Below are positions 25,011 to 34,527 of a stretch of 35,910 nt of DNA, piece by piece; position 1 is the first letter of the stretch, and the number at the start of each line of letters is the position of its first letter. Source of the stretch: Nostoc sp. ATCC 43529 (GTDB lineage: Bacteria > Cyanobacteriota > Cyanobacteriia > Cyanobacteriales > Nostocaceae); assembly GCA_003326205.1 (NCBI GenBank), contig LWTK01000064.1, positions 890 to 36,799 of the forward strand, read 5' to 3'. The notes beneath the pieces were generated by a model. That model saw only the letters and a program-made list of their open reading frames with translations, made no database searches and was not told the origin of the DNA. Position numbers and translations under genes: made by a program.

Positions 25011-25609
25011 AATATAGATGGTAGTAAACCCGGAGCTAACCACAAAGCATACCCAATAAATCCAAATAGTAAAGTAATCAAACCTGTAATTCCGTAGCTG
25101 ATACAAATTAATAAACCATCAGATTCAATAGTAGCAACAGTCAAAAGTAAAATACCTACAGTAGGAATGGGGTTTGTAAAGGGAATTGGTGATATCAATA
25201 ATATTGTTAACCAAGTGATACAAAAGCCATTGATTCGCCAAGTCAAAGGATTATGAGCTATTTTTCTCAATCGGGGACGGGTGATTTTCTGTAAAACTTT
25301 AGTCAGGCGACCCAAATTTTGTAAAAGTAACTCGGCAAAGCGACGAGGAAATTTGTAGTTAGCAATTCTTTTTGGTAGCCAAGGCGATCGCCTTCCTAAA
25401 AGCATTTGCACTGACAACAGCAAACAAGCACCACCAAAAGGGCCAGTTAATCCCGGTGGCATTGGAAACAAAAATGGCAAAACTAATAATGCAATGACTA
25501 GACTAAACCCTCGTTCTGAGGTTTCAGCCAGAATATCACCTAGAGTCAGGGGTTGTTCAGCTAGGCGTTCTAACAAGGATTTTATATCTTGAGAAAATCT
25601 CAGATGCAT
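25004..25609 (-). CDS. ExoD-family membrane protein (exopolysaccharide synthesis)
   Basis: The family (PF06055) is named after Rhizobium ExoD, which is needed for normal exopolysaccharide production and alkali tolerance; its molecular activity is unknown. The N-terminal part LTLGDILAETSERGFSLVIALLVLPFLFP and MPPGLTGPFGG are diagnostic. Membrane segments lie at about residues 34-48, 55-70, 125-145 and two or three more in the C-terminal third (TVGILLLTVATIESDGLLI, GITGLITLLFGFIGYALWL). Length, 201 residues, is typical. Start ATG 25609. The stop lies within the T-rich 3' side of hairpin unit 3. It lies 112 nt after the lipid-kinase gene on the same strand, with short repeats between. Confidence 0.9.
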   Translation of the reverse strand: MHLRFSQDIKSLLERLAEQPLTLGDILAETSERGFSLVIALLVLPFLFPMPPGLTGPFGGACLLLSVQMLLGRRSPWLPKRIANYKFPRRFAELLLQNLGRLTKVLQKITRPRLRKIAHNPLTWRINGFCITWLTILLISPIPFTNPIPTVGILLLTVATIESDGLLICISYGITGLITLLFGFIGYALWLAPGLLPSIFK

Positions 25610-25631
25610 TTGGCGCGATTTTTATCAAAGA

Positions 25632-25712
25632 AAGTGGAGAGTAGGGGAGATGAGGGAGACAAGGAGAATAATTCCTAACTCCTAACTCATAACTCCTAAC
25701 TCCTAACTCTTA
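25632..25712. repeat. Short tandem repeats between lipid kinase and exoD-like gene
   Basis: GGGGAGATGAGGGAGACAAGG is followed by repeated CTAACTCCTAACTC units. No gene and no clear terminator. Confidence 0.65.
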
Positions 25713-25721
25713 AATATTGAC

Positions 25722-26594
25722 TTATACGGGTACTAAAACAGCTACAGCTTTAGGTATAACTCGGAAATGGGCAGGTGTGTAAGTAGTGATTTCGCCATCT
25801 GTATTAATAGGACGTGGTTTGCGAGTATATAACCGTATTTCCTGACCTTGAAGAGAGCGTACACTTTGCCAATGTATATGCCGCCCTTGTCGCATGGCAG
25901 GTAATAATAGTATAATCTGCCACCAATGTTGAATTTCCAAGCTATAAAGATCTAGTCTTTGGTCATCTATTGCAGCGTCATCTGCTACTGCCATACCACC
26001 ACCGTAATAACGGCCGTTACCTACGGCAATTTGCACTGTTTTCACACGAACCGATTCACCATTGATGACAATTTCAGCACTAAAAGGTCTAGCCGACCAA
26101 ATCACTTGTAATGCAGTGGCGGCGTAAGCAAATACTCCCCAACGGCGTTTGACTTCTTTGGTAAGTCGTTGGGTAATTTTTACACTCAATCCGAGACTGG
26201 CAACATTAAAAAAGTGCTTGCCATTGACCCAACCCAAATCAATGCGGTGTAAATTTCCTTGGGCAATAATATTACAAGCTTCGTTGAGAGAGTTGGGAAT
26301 TTTTAAAGTTCTTGCCAAATCATTGGCAGTTCCCAGAGGCAAAATTCCTAAGGGTAATTGAGTTTCAACTAAAGCATCTACCGCGGCATTAAGAGTGCCA
26401 TCGCCACCACCAACTATTACTAAATCAACTTGATGTTGATAGCGAAGTATGACTTCATAAAGTTGTTTCGGATGTTCTGTAGACTCTTCAATTAAAATAA
26501 AGCCAAGTGTCTTCAAATAATCAATCGCTTCAGACAAACCCTTTTGCCCTTGGCGAGCATGAGGATTTACTAATAGCAGTGCGCGGCAACTCAT
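25722..26594 (-). CDS. Diacylglycerol/lipid kinase family protein (YegS/BmrU-like)
   Basis: Members phosphorylate diacylglycerol, sphingosine or other lipids with ATP. The N-terminal LLVNPHARQG motif (residues 7-16), the nucleotide-binding GGGDGT near residues 62-67 and LPLGTANDLARTL (about 86-98) are the family hallmarks. SLGLSVKITQRLT and the C-terminal INTDGEITTYTPAHFRVIP complete the fold. Length, 290 residues, is normal. No membrane segment is needed; these enzymes act at the inner face of the membrane. ATG 26594 is the start. It precedes the exoD-like gene on the same strand. The exact lipid substrate is not predictable; phosphatidic acid formation is the default guess. Confidence 0.93.
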   Translation of the reverse strand: MSCRALLLVNPHARQGQKGLSEAIDYLKTLGFILIEESTEHPKQLYEVILRYQHQVDLVIVGGGDGTLNAAVDALVETQLPLGILPLGTANDLARTLKIPNSLNEACNIIAQGNLHRIDLGWVNGKHFFNVASLGLSVKITQRLTKEVKRRWGVFAYAATALQVIWSARPFSAEIVINGESVRVKTVQIAVGNGRYYGGGMAVADDAAIDDQRLDLYSLEIQHWWQIILLLPAMRQGRHIHWQSVRSLQGQEIRLYTRKPRPINTDGEITTYTPAHFRVIPKAVAVLVPV

Positions 26595-27053
26595 GGCTAG
26601 TACCTTTTGTAGTTAATATGTCCAAGTATCCACATCTGTTTACTCAGCTTAAATTTAACTATTACAAAGTTTTTCAGGTGCGATCGCAGTTATGCAAAAT
26701 TTATTCGATGGATACCTAATTATATTGTTAGAGTCGCTATTTTTTTAGTTCTATTTTGTCTAATTTAACTTTCTCAGCTATTGATATTTTAATAATCAGT
26801 GTATAGAGTGGCGATCGCAACTTGAACTACAGACTGGAAAATCCTTCTACAAAGCGTTAAAGCTCCAAAACTCGTTGTGATAATTTTGTAGTATCTCAGG
26901 AACAAAGAGTATAGCAGTGTTATCTATATGACTAGTGGCTTAATCTAGCTTTATTTTAGGAAGCTGTAAAAGTGTTGACATTTTCTGCGGTTTGAAAATT
27001 GCAATTCCTTCTAATTGACTAAATTAATTGATAAAAAAATCGTGAGGTCATCA
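26595..27053. other. Intergenic region between divergent genes
   Basis: AT-rich, with HIP1-type sites near 26680 and 26811. It must hold the promoters of the lipid kinase (-) and the CAP-domain gene (+). No gene, tRNA or obvious repeat seen. GTGAGG at 27042-27047 is the probable ribosome-binding site of the next gene. Confidence 0.55.
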
Positions 27054-27758
27054 ATGCATCGAATTAAGTTTTGGGTAATTTTTTCACTTACCCTAATACT
27101 TGGTTGTTCAGATCAATTGCTTCAATCTAGCCCGACTGTAGCCAAATCTCAACCAGCAGTCACTAAAGAAAGTAGCCCAACTTTGTTAGCAAAAGCGAGT
27201 TACCTTTCACCACTAGAACAACAAGTAATTGTTGAAACAAATAAAGTCAGAACAAATCCCCAGGCTTATGTGCCGATTTTGCAAAACTATCGCAAGCGTT
27301 TTCAAGGTAACCGAGTCAAAATTTCTAATAATACTTATTTGGTAACTCAAGAAGGGGGAAAAGCAGTCGATGAAGCGATCGCATTTCTCAAATCAGCACG
27401 TCCTGTAGGTGCTTTGAGTGCATCTAAAGGTATGTCTTTAGCCGCCAAAGACCACGTTAAAGACCAAGGGCCAAAAGGTGCCACAGGTCATGATGGTAGC
27501 GATGGTAGTAACCCCTTTACTCGCATTAATCGCTATGGTAAATGGCTGACAACCGCAGGCGAAAATATCAGTTATGGACCTAACACAGCCCAAGATATTG
27601 TTATGCAATTAATTATTGATGATGGTGTTCCCGATCGCGGTCATCGAACAAACATTTTTAACGGCAATTTTAAAGTCTCTGGTGTTGCTTTTGGAACTCA
27701 CAAATCATATAGAACAATTTGCGTAATTAACTACGCTGGAGGCTATCGGGAAAAATGA
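27054..27758 (+). CDS. CAP-domain (SCP/PR-1 superfamily) secreted or lipoprotein (234 aa)
   Basis: ATG 27054 follows GAGG by 6 nt and is better than the TTG at 27015. The N-terminus MHRIKFWVIFSLTLILGCSD is an export signal, with ILGC as an imperfect lipobox (Cys18). After a Ser/Pro-rich linker the CAP domain begins at LSPLEQQVIVETNKVRTNPQ (about residue 56). It shows the conserved His in AKDHVKDQGP, the GHDGSDGSNPFTRI stretch, the AGENISYG motif, and QLIIDDGVPDRGHRTNIF with the second conserved His, then VSGVAFG. CAP domains in bacteria are extracellular and of mostly unknown activity; some bind lipids or sterols. It is a single gene; a short repeat follows its stop. Confidence 0.9.
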   Translation: MHRIKFWVIFSLTLILGCSDQLLQSSPTVAKSQPAVTKESSPTLLAKASYLSPLEQQVIVETNKVRTNPQAYVPILQNYRKRFQGNRVKISNNTYLVTQEGGKAVDEAIAFLKSARPVGALSASKGMSLAAKDHVKDQGPKGATGHDGSDGSNPFTRINRYGKWLTTAGENISYGPNTAQDIVMQLIIDDGVPDRGHRTNIFNGNFKVSGVAFGTHKSYRTICVINYAGGYREK

Positions 27759-27762
27759 TGCC

Positions 27763-27802
27763 AATTCAAAATTCAAAATTCAAAATTCAAAATTCAAAAT
27801 TA
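27763..27802. repeat. Octanucleotide tandem repeat (AATTCAAA)
   Basis: Nearly five units of period 8. It follows the CAP-domain gene and contains the stop codon and last codons of the small - strand ORF below. Confidence 0.88.
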
Positions 27803-28125
27803 AGAAAGCCGACAGAACAAGGATTTAGCAGCCTGTATCTGTCGCATTCTTTTTTTAAAATTGGTATGATTTCAAGGGGGTGTATGAGGAGATAAGAGGA
27901 CAAGCGGAAGGCTTGTAAAGTTGATTTTAGGAGATTTTTCACGAGATTATTATTAATTAGATCGGTTATCATTTTAGTAAGTTCTTCCCATTTTATTCGC
28001 ACTTCTTTTCTTAAATTAAATCCAATCAAAATACCTAAAAATGCAGCCTGGTTTTGAATTAAATTTTGAATGAGCATTTTTATTGTTGAACTACTTATCA
28101 GACGTTTGCTTTCTAGTGGTATCAT
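27787..28125 (-). CDS. Small ORF overlapping the murF stop, unknown (112 aa)
   Basis: The start ATG overlaps the murF stop in an ATGA arrangement, which suits translational coupling. The product is basic and partly hydrophobic (IQNQAAFLGILIGFNLRKEV; LSSYLLIHPLEIIPILKKE) and matches nothing I know. Its last codons (FLNFEF and stop) are read from the AATTCAAA repeat, so the natural C-terminus may have been replaced. Codon use is AT-rich compared with murF. It may be a genuine small gene, or a chance open frame. Confidence 0.4.
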   Translation of the reverse strand: MIPLESKRLISSSTIKMLIQNLIQNQAAFLGILIGFNLRKEVRIKWEELTKMITDLINNNLVKNLLKSTLQAFRLSSYLLIHPLEIIPILKKECDRYRLLNPCSVGFLNFEF

Positions 28126-29477
28126 TTGCGATATTCTGCACGTAACTGATTGACAACCCGTTCTAGCCCCACTGAGTGGGCGGCTTTGAACAGTAAACGA
28201 TCGCCTGGTTGTACAAATGTCTTCAACCTCGCCACCAATTCGCTATGAGTTGCAAAGCACTCCGATGCAATACCGCCGGCGCTTTTAGCGATCGCTTCGG
28301 CATCTTCTCCATCAACCAACACCAACAAGCTGTCTAAATTTAACTTCCGCACTGTTTCTCCTACTCGCTGGTGCAACTGTTCGGATCGTTCTCCTAATTC
28401 TTTCATTGCACCCAACACGGCAATTTTTCGTTTTCCTGGTGTGTCTGCCAATAATTGCAATGCTGCTAACATCGCTTCTGGTGCAGCATTATATGTCTCA
28501 TCTAAAATTACCACGTCATTGGCTAAATTAAACCGCTGCGATCGCCCTGTGGGCATATCCACTTGCACGCCTGCTTTCAAACTCGCCCAATCAATACCCA
28601 AAACCTTTGTCACTGCTAAAGCTGCTAGGAAATTAGTCGCATTGTGACGGCCAGGTAACGGTAAAGGCAGTTGCATTCCTGCGACTTCCACAGTTTCGTT
28701 ATCAATCAACACTCCTGAGACATCGCCACCAGAAAAACCGTAAGTTATGACTTCTCCCGTCCAAACTTTCGCCGCCGTAGTCATTAATAGGGGATTGTCG
28801 TAATTTAGCACTGCCACACTATCAGCAGGCATTTCGGCTAATAACTCACATTTTGCCTCGGCAATGGCTTCTTCGGAACCTAACAACTCAATATGCGCCG
28901 TTCCCACATTGGTAATCACTCCAATGGTGGGACGCGCTATTTGTGTGAGTTCGGCAATTTGTCCCCTACCCCGCATGGCCATTTCAATGACGGCGTAGTC
29001 ATTTTCTCTACCCAGTTCTAAGAGAGTTTTCGGCACACCAATTTCGTTATTGTAATTGCCATAAGTTTTGTGAACTGCTCCTTTTGTTCCTAAAACTGCG
29101 GCAATTAATTCTTTAGTCGTAGTTTTACCTACAGAACCTGTAACACCAATTACCGGAATATCAAAGCGATCGCGCCACCATCTACCAATTTTCTGATATG
29201 CCTTGAGGGTATCTGATACCTGCAATACAGGAAATCCGGGATTTTCATATTCCAAATCTACAATTGCAGCTATGGCACCCTTAGCGATCGCTGTTGGCAC
29301 AAATTCGTGTCCATCAAACTTATCGCCTCGTAAAGCTAAAAACACTTCACCCGGCTTGAGGATACGGGTATCTGTTTGTATACCGCTACTTACTTGTGTT
29401 AAACCAGCTTCATATAAGTTTAAAGGACGAGCCGAAAGCACTTCGGCCAGTTGAGTAAGGGTGGCAGAACAAGGCAT
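28122..29477 (-). CDS. murF: UDP-N-acetylmuramoyl-tripeptide--D-alanyl-D-alanine ligase
   Basis: MurF adds D-Ala-D-Ala to the UDP-MurNAc-tripeptide with ATP, the last cytoplasmic step in making the peptidoglycan precursor. The TTG at 29492 is a weak start, so I use ATG 29477 (MPCSATLTQLAEVL, 451 residues). The N-terminal domain holds GIQTDTRILKPGEVFLALRGDKFDGHEF, typical of Mur ligases binding the UMP part. The ATP-binding loop GVTGSVGKTTTKEL is at about residues 111-124. Further ligase signatures are HKTYGNYNNEIGVP, VIEMAMRGRGQI, GRSQRF and LDETYNAAPEAM. The C-terminal domain contains LGAMKELGERSEQLH. Length is normal for the enzyme. A small ORF overlaps its stop. Confidence 0.96.
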   Translation of the reverse strand: MPCSATLTQLAEVLSARPLNLYEAGLTQVSSGIQTDTRILKPGEVFLALRGDKFDGHEFVPTAIAKGAIAAIVDLEYENPGFPVLQVSDTLKAYQKIGRWWRDRFDIPVIGVTGSVGKTTTKELIAAVLGTKGAVHKTYGNYNNEIGVPKTLLELGRENDYAVIEMAMRGRGQIAELTQIARPTIGVITNVGTAHIELLGSEEAIAEAKCELLAEMPADSVAVLNYDNPLLMTTAAKVWTGEVITYGFSGGDVSGVLIDNETVEVAGMQLPLPLPGRHNATNFLAALAVTKVLGIDWASLKAGVQVDMPTGRSQRFNLANDVVILDETYNAAPEAMLAALQLLADTPGKRKIAVLGAMKELGERSEQLHQRVGETVRKLNLDSLLVLVDGEDAEAIAKSAGGIASECFATHSELVARLKTFVQPGDRLLFKAAHSVGLERVVNQLRAEYRK

Positions 29478-29628
29478 AAATACAGAGTTCAAAATTATAA
29501 AATCGAATTATGACACAATCCGATTCATAGTGCTTGTAGTTTAGAGCAATTTTCAGCTAAATAGATTTGTAGCGACTGTCTTGAATGTCAAGCCAACCTA
29601 CGCCTAAGTTTAGTTACAGCAGATTCTA

Positions 29629-29873
29629 AGAGGCTATTTATAAAGTAAAAATAAAATTATTGTAGGGGAGTCAGTGCGCCCTTGCGGGTTAAGAGACTTG
29701 TTCGCGCAGCGTCTCCGACAGGAGAAGCAACTGGCGTTGTGTTAGGCGCGTATTTTGAGATTACTTGTCACGAAAAATATGATATCAGGGCCTAACGCAC
29801 TGCTATATAAGACGGTGCGTTAGGCTAAAGCCGTAACACACCCTACTTAAGATTTACTTTATAAATGATCTCT
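29629..29873. mobile_element. MITE-like element with terminal inverted repeats (245 nt)
   Basis: Ends AGAGGCTATTTATAAAGTAAA (29629-29649) and TTTACTTTATAAATGATCTCT (29853-29873) are inverted, with 14 bp perfect in the core. Inside are TCGCGCAGCGTCTCCGACA, a repeat type common in cyanobacteria, and a perfect 11-bp inverted repeat GCCTAACGCAC/GTGCGTTAGGC (about 29789-29824). No ORF. Confidence 0.6.
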
Positions 29874-29970
29874 AAAGCAATGAGGTACAGATAATCGTAG
29901 GGAACATGGCTGTGCCGCTTACCCGCATACTTTTGTTGGTGTCAAACCTTGTTAATTCTGAATTCTGACG

Positions 29971-32900
29971 TTAGCGATCGCAAAGGTGTTTATCTTCATT
30001 ACTAAGATTGTTATTATTCTTGAGATAGTCGCTGACATAACGGCAGGTTTCTTTGAGCAAATTATTTAAATCTGAAGTTTGAGTTTTAATTTTATCTAAA
30101 TTCCACAATCGAATAGTTAAATCTTTGGTGTTACCTACCGAGACAAGTTTCTTGCCATCAGGGCTAAAATCTGCACTCCACACCCAATCTTTATGTCCTT
30201 GAAGAGTATGTAGTAATTTACCAGATTTGTCCCATATTTTTACAGTGTTATCAAAGCTAGCAGAAGCAATTAACCGACTATCTGGACTAAACTTAACACT
30301 AATAACTCTTTCTTGATGACCTGGATGGATTGTAAGATACTTTGGTCGAGTTTTACATAAATTACTATCTATTTTCAAAATTCCTATCTTGCCATCATCA
30401 CTGGCAGTAGCAATCATTTTGCCATCTGGACTAAACGAAACCCCATTGACTTCACTAGTGTGTCCTAACAATGTCGTACATAAAGTACTATTTAATAACC
30501 AGATTTTAGCAGTTCCATCATCGCTCGCAGTGGCAATCATCTTGCCATCCGGGCTGAACTTAACATCTACAACATTGTCAGTATGTCCTACTAGAGGCCG
30601 TAAAATCTCTTTTCCATTAAGATTCCAAAATTTGACAGTTTTATCACCACTAGCTGTAGCAATGGTTTTGCTATCAGGGCTGAAGGTAGGATAGAACGCT
30701 AATTTTTGATGTCTCTTGAGAATTTTACGCAAAGAACCATCGCTATTCCATAGCTTAACGGTTTTATCTCCGCTTGCAGTAGCTAACATCTTGCCATTAG
30801 GGCTAAAACTGACGCCATAAACTTCTGCTTCATGTTTGAGTGCAGATTTAAACATTCCATCTTTCCAAATCTTGGCGGTTTTATCCTCACTGGCAGTTGC
30901 GAACATACTATTATCTTTGGGGTTAAAAGCAACGCTACGAATTGCTTTATTGTGTCCTTGAATGGGCAGAGAATTAATATCAACCTGCCAAACTTTTATA
31001 CTTTTATCTGTACTACCAGAAGCCAGGAATTTGCCTTTTGGGCTAAAACTAATACTAGTGAATCTACCGCCAGGGCCATTGAGAGTAGTACGCAAAGTAC
31101 CATCTAGATTCCAAAGCTTAATAGTTCCATCCCAACTAGCTGTACCTATTGTATTGCCGTCTTGGCTAAAACTCACATCAAAAACTCTATCAGTATGCCC
31201 TTGAAAAGTAGTACGCAAAGTAGCATCTAGATTCCAAAGTTTAACCGTTTTATCAAAACTGGCTGTAGCAATAGTCTTACCATCTGGACTGAAGCTAACG
31301 CTATTAACCTTGTCTGTATGACCTTTAAAACGTTGAATGATACTACCATTTAATCTCAAAAGTTTGGCATCATCATCTGTTGCGATCGCAATCATTTGAG
31401 CATTGGGGCTGAAACTTACACTATTGACCGCGCCTTTTTGGATCTTTGTTGATTTGTAGTTACTCATATCCCAGAGTGTAACCCCCTCAGCACTAGCAGT
31501 CACAAGAGTTTGGCAATTTGGACTCCAGCTTATTCCCAAAACTGCACTATTATGCTTCAACGTTTTAAGTTGAGACACACCATCTAAACCCCAAATTTTG
31601 ACGGTTTTATCGGCACTCGCTGTAGCCAGCATCCGACCCTGGGGACAAAAACTGACATCAAAAACCTTACCATCGTGTTGCATGGCTGCTCCAACCATAC
31701 TGCCATCTAGATGCCAAAATCTGACCGTTTTATCTAAACCGGCACTGGCAATGAGAGTTGCATCAGGACTGAAGCTCACCCCATAAACCCAATCTGTATG
31801 TCCTTCTAAGCGGTTATATTCTTGTATTTCATTAACTGCTTGTTGCAATGTATTGACAACTTGTTGATATATTGTGGAATCTCTCCAAATTGCTCGCTGA
31901 AGTTTTTTGCCTGCTCTCAAAGCGTATATTAAAGCCTCAAATTTTTGGTTCGCTATTGAGAGCTTTTCGGAAGAGACATTTAAGGCGCTAATTTCACTTT
32001 TTTCTGCTTTTTGTCTTTGATTTTCTGTTAACAACCATGCAACTGCAAACGTTACAGCAAAAACACTAGTTATTGCCAAACTAACAACTATAAATACTTT
32101 TTTGCGTTGCCTCGTTAGGCGTTCTTGCTCTTTCTTTTCCCGGTCTTGCAGTACTAAGCTAGCTTGAATATATTCCCGTTCTGCTATCAATTCATTTGGG
32201 CGTTTTTGGAACCATTCTTCTGCATCAGCTAAACGTTTGGCTCGTAATAATTCACTATCATCTCGCCCACTACGATCCCATTGCCGCATTAGAGTCCGTA
32301 ATCCCTCCTGCCAAGTACGGAATTCTCGGTCTTGTTCAATCCACTGGCGTAAACTTCCCCATTCTCGAATTAAGGCTTCGTGGACAATCTCGACGGTTTC
32401 TTTGCCTGTACTTTCATTACGTCCTGTAACTAGTAAACGTTCGGAAGCGAGGTGTGTGACTAAACTCCAGTTTTCTTCCCCGACTTCCATCAATGTGGCA
32501 ACGCGACGTGTATCCTCAGTTCCTTCGCCTGCACGCACCAACTGAAGGAAAATTCGCCGTGTCTGTTCCTTTTGCACTTGATTCAATTTGCCGTATACCT
32601 TTTGTGCGTAAACAGCTAAAGCCGCTTCGATGCCACCAATGTCATCGTAAGCTGCATGGGTCAGCTGAATGTCTCGCTGTTGCGCCCAGAGTTGATGCAG
32701 AGCAAATTCTAATAATGGTAAGTTGCCAGGTTCACAACTGATGGCTTCTAAAATTCGTTCCGTTAATCCTTCTTCAATCGTTACCCCCAACAAGGCTGCT
32801 GGCTGTTCTACTGCTGCTTTGAGTTCTTCCCGGTTCATTGGGCCAAGTTTGAGGTCAGCATACTGTAAGGCATCAGCAAATGGGCGGTAAGAGAGTGCCT

Positions 32901-34527
32901 GTCCCACAAAGTCAGCTCTGAGGGTGATGACAAAAGTAAAATCCTGAGAATTATTTGTTGCTTTTAGTAATCTATCTAAGAAAAGCTGACGTTCTTGTGG
33001 TTCTTGAACTGAGGTGTAAAGTTCTTCAAACTGGTCTGCAATCAGCAACAGGCGAGTGCCTTTTTCCCTAACAATTTGGTCTACTATATTCCGCAAGGCA
33101 TCATTTTTCTGTTGTAAATAGTCTGCCATTTTTTGGATTTCTCGCAGGCGATCGCTTTGACTCATTTCGGGCGAGCTGTGTAAAATAAGTGCAGCAGCTA
33201 GAGCATGGAGAGGTCGATCGCCTGGTCGAAAAGACACAATCTGCCAGTTGCGATGGCGCAGGCGCTCAACCAGACCGGCAAATACCACTGAAGATTTACC
33301 ACTGCCGGACGGGCCAATAACGGCAACCAGTGGCTTTTCCATACTTTCCACCAGGATATTTGTAAAAGCTTCCCGTCCAAAAAAGAACAGTGCATCTGAC
33401 TCGCAAAAGGCCAACAAGCCACGATACGGACAAAGATTAGTGGGACGCCGACCTAACTCTTGCCAAGTCATCGGCGCAGTAGCAGGATTTTGAAAAATTA
33501 CTGGTAACCAACTAGCACAGGGAAATTCATTCTCTATACCTTGCAGCTTTTCTCTTGCTTCTCGTTCTGCTAAATACAAAGATTTACCACTAGCAAATGT
33601 TGGGAGAAAATAAGTTAAAAACTGTTGTGCTACGGCATCCAGCACTGGTTCCCGCATTACAATAACTTGGGGAATATGCAACTGTTGTAACTCAAACATT
33701 AATCCCATGCCATCACAGGAGTTGAATATTGCTAGCTGCAATCCATTGTCAACGGCATTTTTCAGAGCATATTTGAGTTCTTCAATAGTTAAGCTCTCTG
33801 TCTGATTGATATAAATGTGGCCTTTATCATCCTCGGTCTTGCTATGACCTGCGAAAAATAGGATGTCCCACGGTTGCTTCCATAGATATTCGTTGATGTC
33901 TTTACGTTGCGGCTCTACTAGAAAAGTAGTTTCGGCCTCTGGTAAATTTTTTAGCACCTGTTGGTCAATTTGAATATTTATCCCAGATCTATTACCTAGA
34001 ATCGCTAAAATTTTTACCTTAGTTTTTAATGTGGGTGTTTTTGCTTTGATTGTTGGTTGTGAATCTGGTGCACTTAAACCCACTTCGACAAAAGAGTTAT
34101 TATCAACCAAATCCCATAGATGCCAAGGAAGTTTCAACAGCGTTTTATTCAAAGTGCGAATCAGCAACTGCACTTCGTCATCCGGGGTAAATTGTAGGAG
34201 GCATTGGTCGCGGATAGGGCGAAAGGAGTCTGATACTAGCCATTGATTGAGATGCTTACGCAACTGACTATCTGATTTTTTGCAATTTGAGATCCACTCA
34301 GCAATGGAAGTGTCGTAAGTAATTTTACCTGCTTTGATGCGGGTAGAGTTTTGCAAACTTCGATATGTAGACCGCCACTGGTCAATTGCTGTTGCTAGGT
34401 TTGGGTTTAAAGGCAGATAGCCAGTGATTTCCGTACTGGGGCGATTATCGTCTTCCTCTACCCTCAGCGTCACCCGTACACCTTTTTCTAGGTCGCCATC
34501 TAGCTTTAGGACAAGTAGCTTCCTCAT
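29971..34527 (-). CDS. CHAT protease - nSTAND ATPase - TM - 14 WD40 repeat protein (1518 aa)
   Basis: A TTG at 34563 could open the frame, but ATG 34527 (MRKLLVLKLDGD) with GGA just upstream is preferred. Domains: N-terminal CHAT-associated region (1-165); CHAT caspase-like protease at about 170-345 with His228 in FFAGHSK and Cys271 in FNSCDG; nSTAND NTPase from about 365, with Walker A GPSGSGKSS (Lys411), Walker B LLLIADQFEEL (Asp498) and a helical sensor region to 780; coiled-coil-like 785-810; one membrane segment at 811-833; then 14 WD40 units from about 907 to 1490, enough for two seven-blade propellers. STAND proteins are signal-activated oligomerising switches; here the protease is the effector and the WD40 part the probable sensor. 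Such proteins are linked to defence or programmed death. No adjacent target gene is evident. Confidence 0.92.
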   Translation of the reverse strand: MRKLLVLKLDGDLEKGVRVTLRVEEDDNRPSTEITGYLPLNPNLATAIDQWRSTYRSLQNSTRIKAGKITYDTSIAEWISNCKKSDSQLRKHLNQWLVSDSFRPIRDQCLLQFTPDDEVQLLIRTLNKTLLKLPWHLWDLVDNNSFVEVGLSAPDSQPTIKAKTPTLKTKVKILAILGNRSGINIQIDQQVLKNLPEAETTFLVEPQRKDINEYLWKQPWDILFFAGHSKTEDDKGHIYINQTESLTIEELKYALKNAVDNGLQLAIFNSCDGMGLMFELQQLHIPQVIVMREPVLDAVAQQFLTYFLPTFASGKSLYLAEREAREKLQGIENEFPCASWLPVIFQNPATAPMTWQELGRRPTNLCPYRGLLAFCESDALFFFGREAFTNILVESMEKPLVAVIGPSGSGKSSVVFAGLVERLRHRNWQIVSFRPGDRPLHALAAALILHSSPEMSQSDRLREIQKMADYLQQKNDALRNIVDQIVREKGTRLLLIADQFEELYTSVQEPQERQLFLDRLLKATNNSQDFTFVITLRADFVGQALSYRPFADALQYADLKLGPMNREELKAAVEQPAALLGVTIEEGLTERILEAISCEPGNLPLLEFALHQLWAQQRDIQLTHAAYDDIGGIEAALAVYAQKVYGKLNQVQKEQTRRIFLQLVRAGEGTEDTRRVATLMEVGEENWSLVTHLASERLLVTGRNESTGKETVEIVHEALIREWGSLRQWIEQDREFRTWQEGLRTLMRQWDRSGRDDSELLRAKRLADAEEWFQKRPNELIAEREYIQASLVLQDREKKEQERLTRQRKKVFIVVSLAITSVFAVTFAVAWLLTENQRQKAEKSEISALNVSSEKLSIANQKFEALIYALRAGKKLQRAIWRDSTIYQQVVNTLQQAVNEIQEYNRLEGHTDWVYGVSFSPDATLIASAGLDKTVRFWHLDGSMVGAAMQHDGKVFDVSFCPQGRMLATASADKTVKIWGLDGVSQLKTLKHNSAVLGISWSPNCQTLVTASAEGVTLWDMSNYKSTKIQKGAVNSVSFSPNAQMIAIATDDDAKLLRLNGSIIQRFKGHTDKVNSVSFSPDGKTIATASFDKTVKLWNLDATLRTTFQGHTDRVFDVSFSQDGNTIGTASWDGTIKLWNLDGTLRTTLNGPGGRFTSISFSPKGKFLASGSTDKSIKVWQVDINSLPIQGHNKAIRSVAFNPKDNSMFATASEDKTAKIWKDGMFKSALKHEAEVYGVSFSPNGKMLATASGDKTVKLWNSDGSLRKILKRHQKLAFYPTFSPDSKTIATASGDKTVKFWNLNGKEILRPLVGHTDNVVDVKFSPDGKMIATASDDGTAKIWLLNSTLCTTLLGHTSEVNGVSFSPDGKMIATASDDGKIGILKIDSNLCKTRPKYLTIHPGHQERVISVKFSPDSRLIASASFDNTVKIWDKSGKLLHTLQGHKDWVWSADFSPDGKKLVSVGNTKDLTIRLWNLDKIKTQTSDLNNLLKETCRYVSDYLKNNNNLSNEDKHLCDR

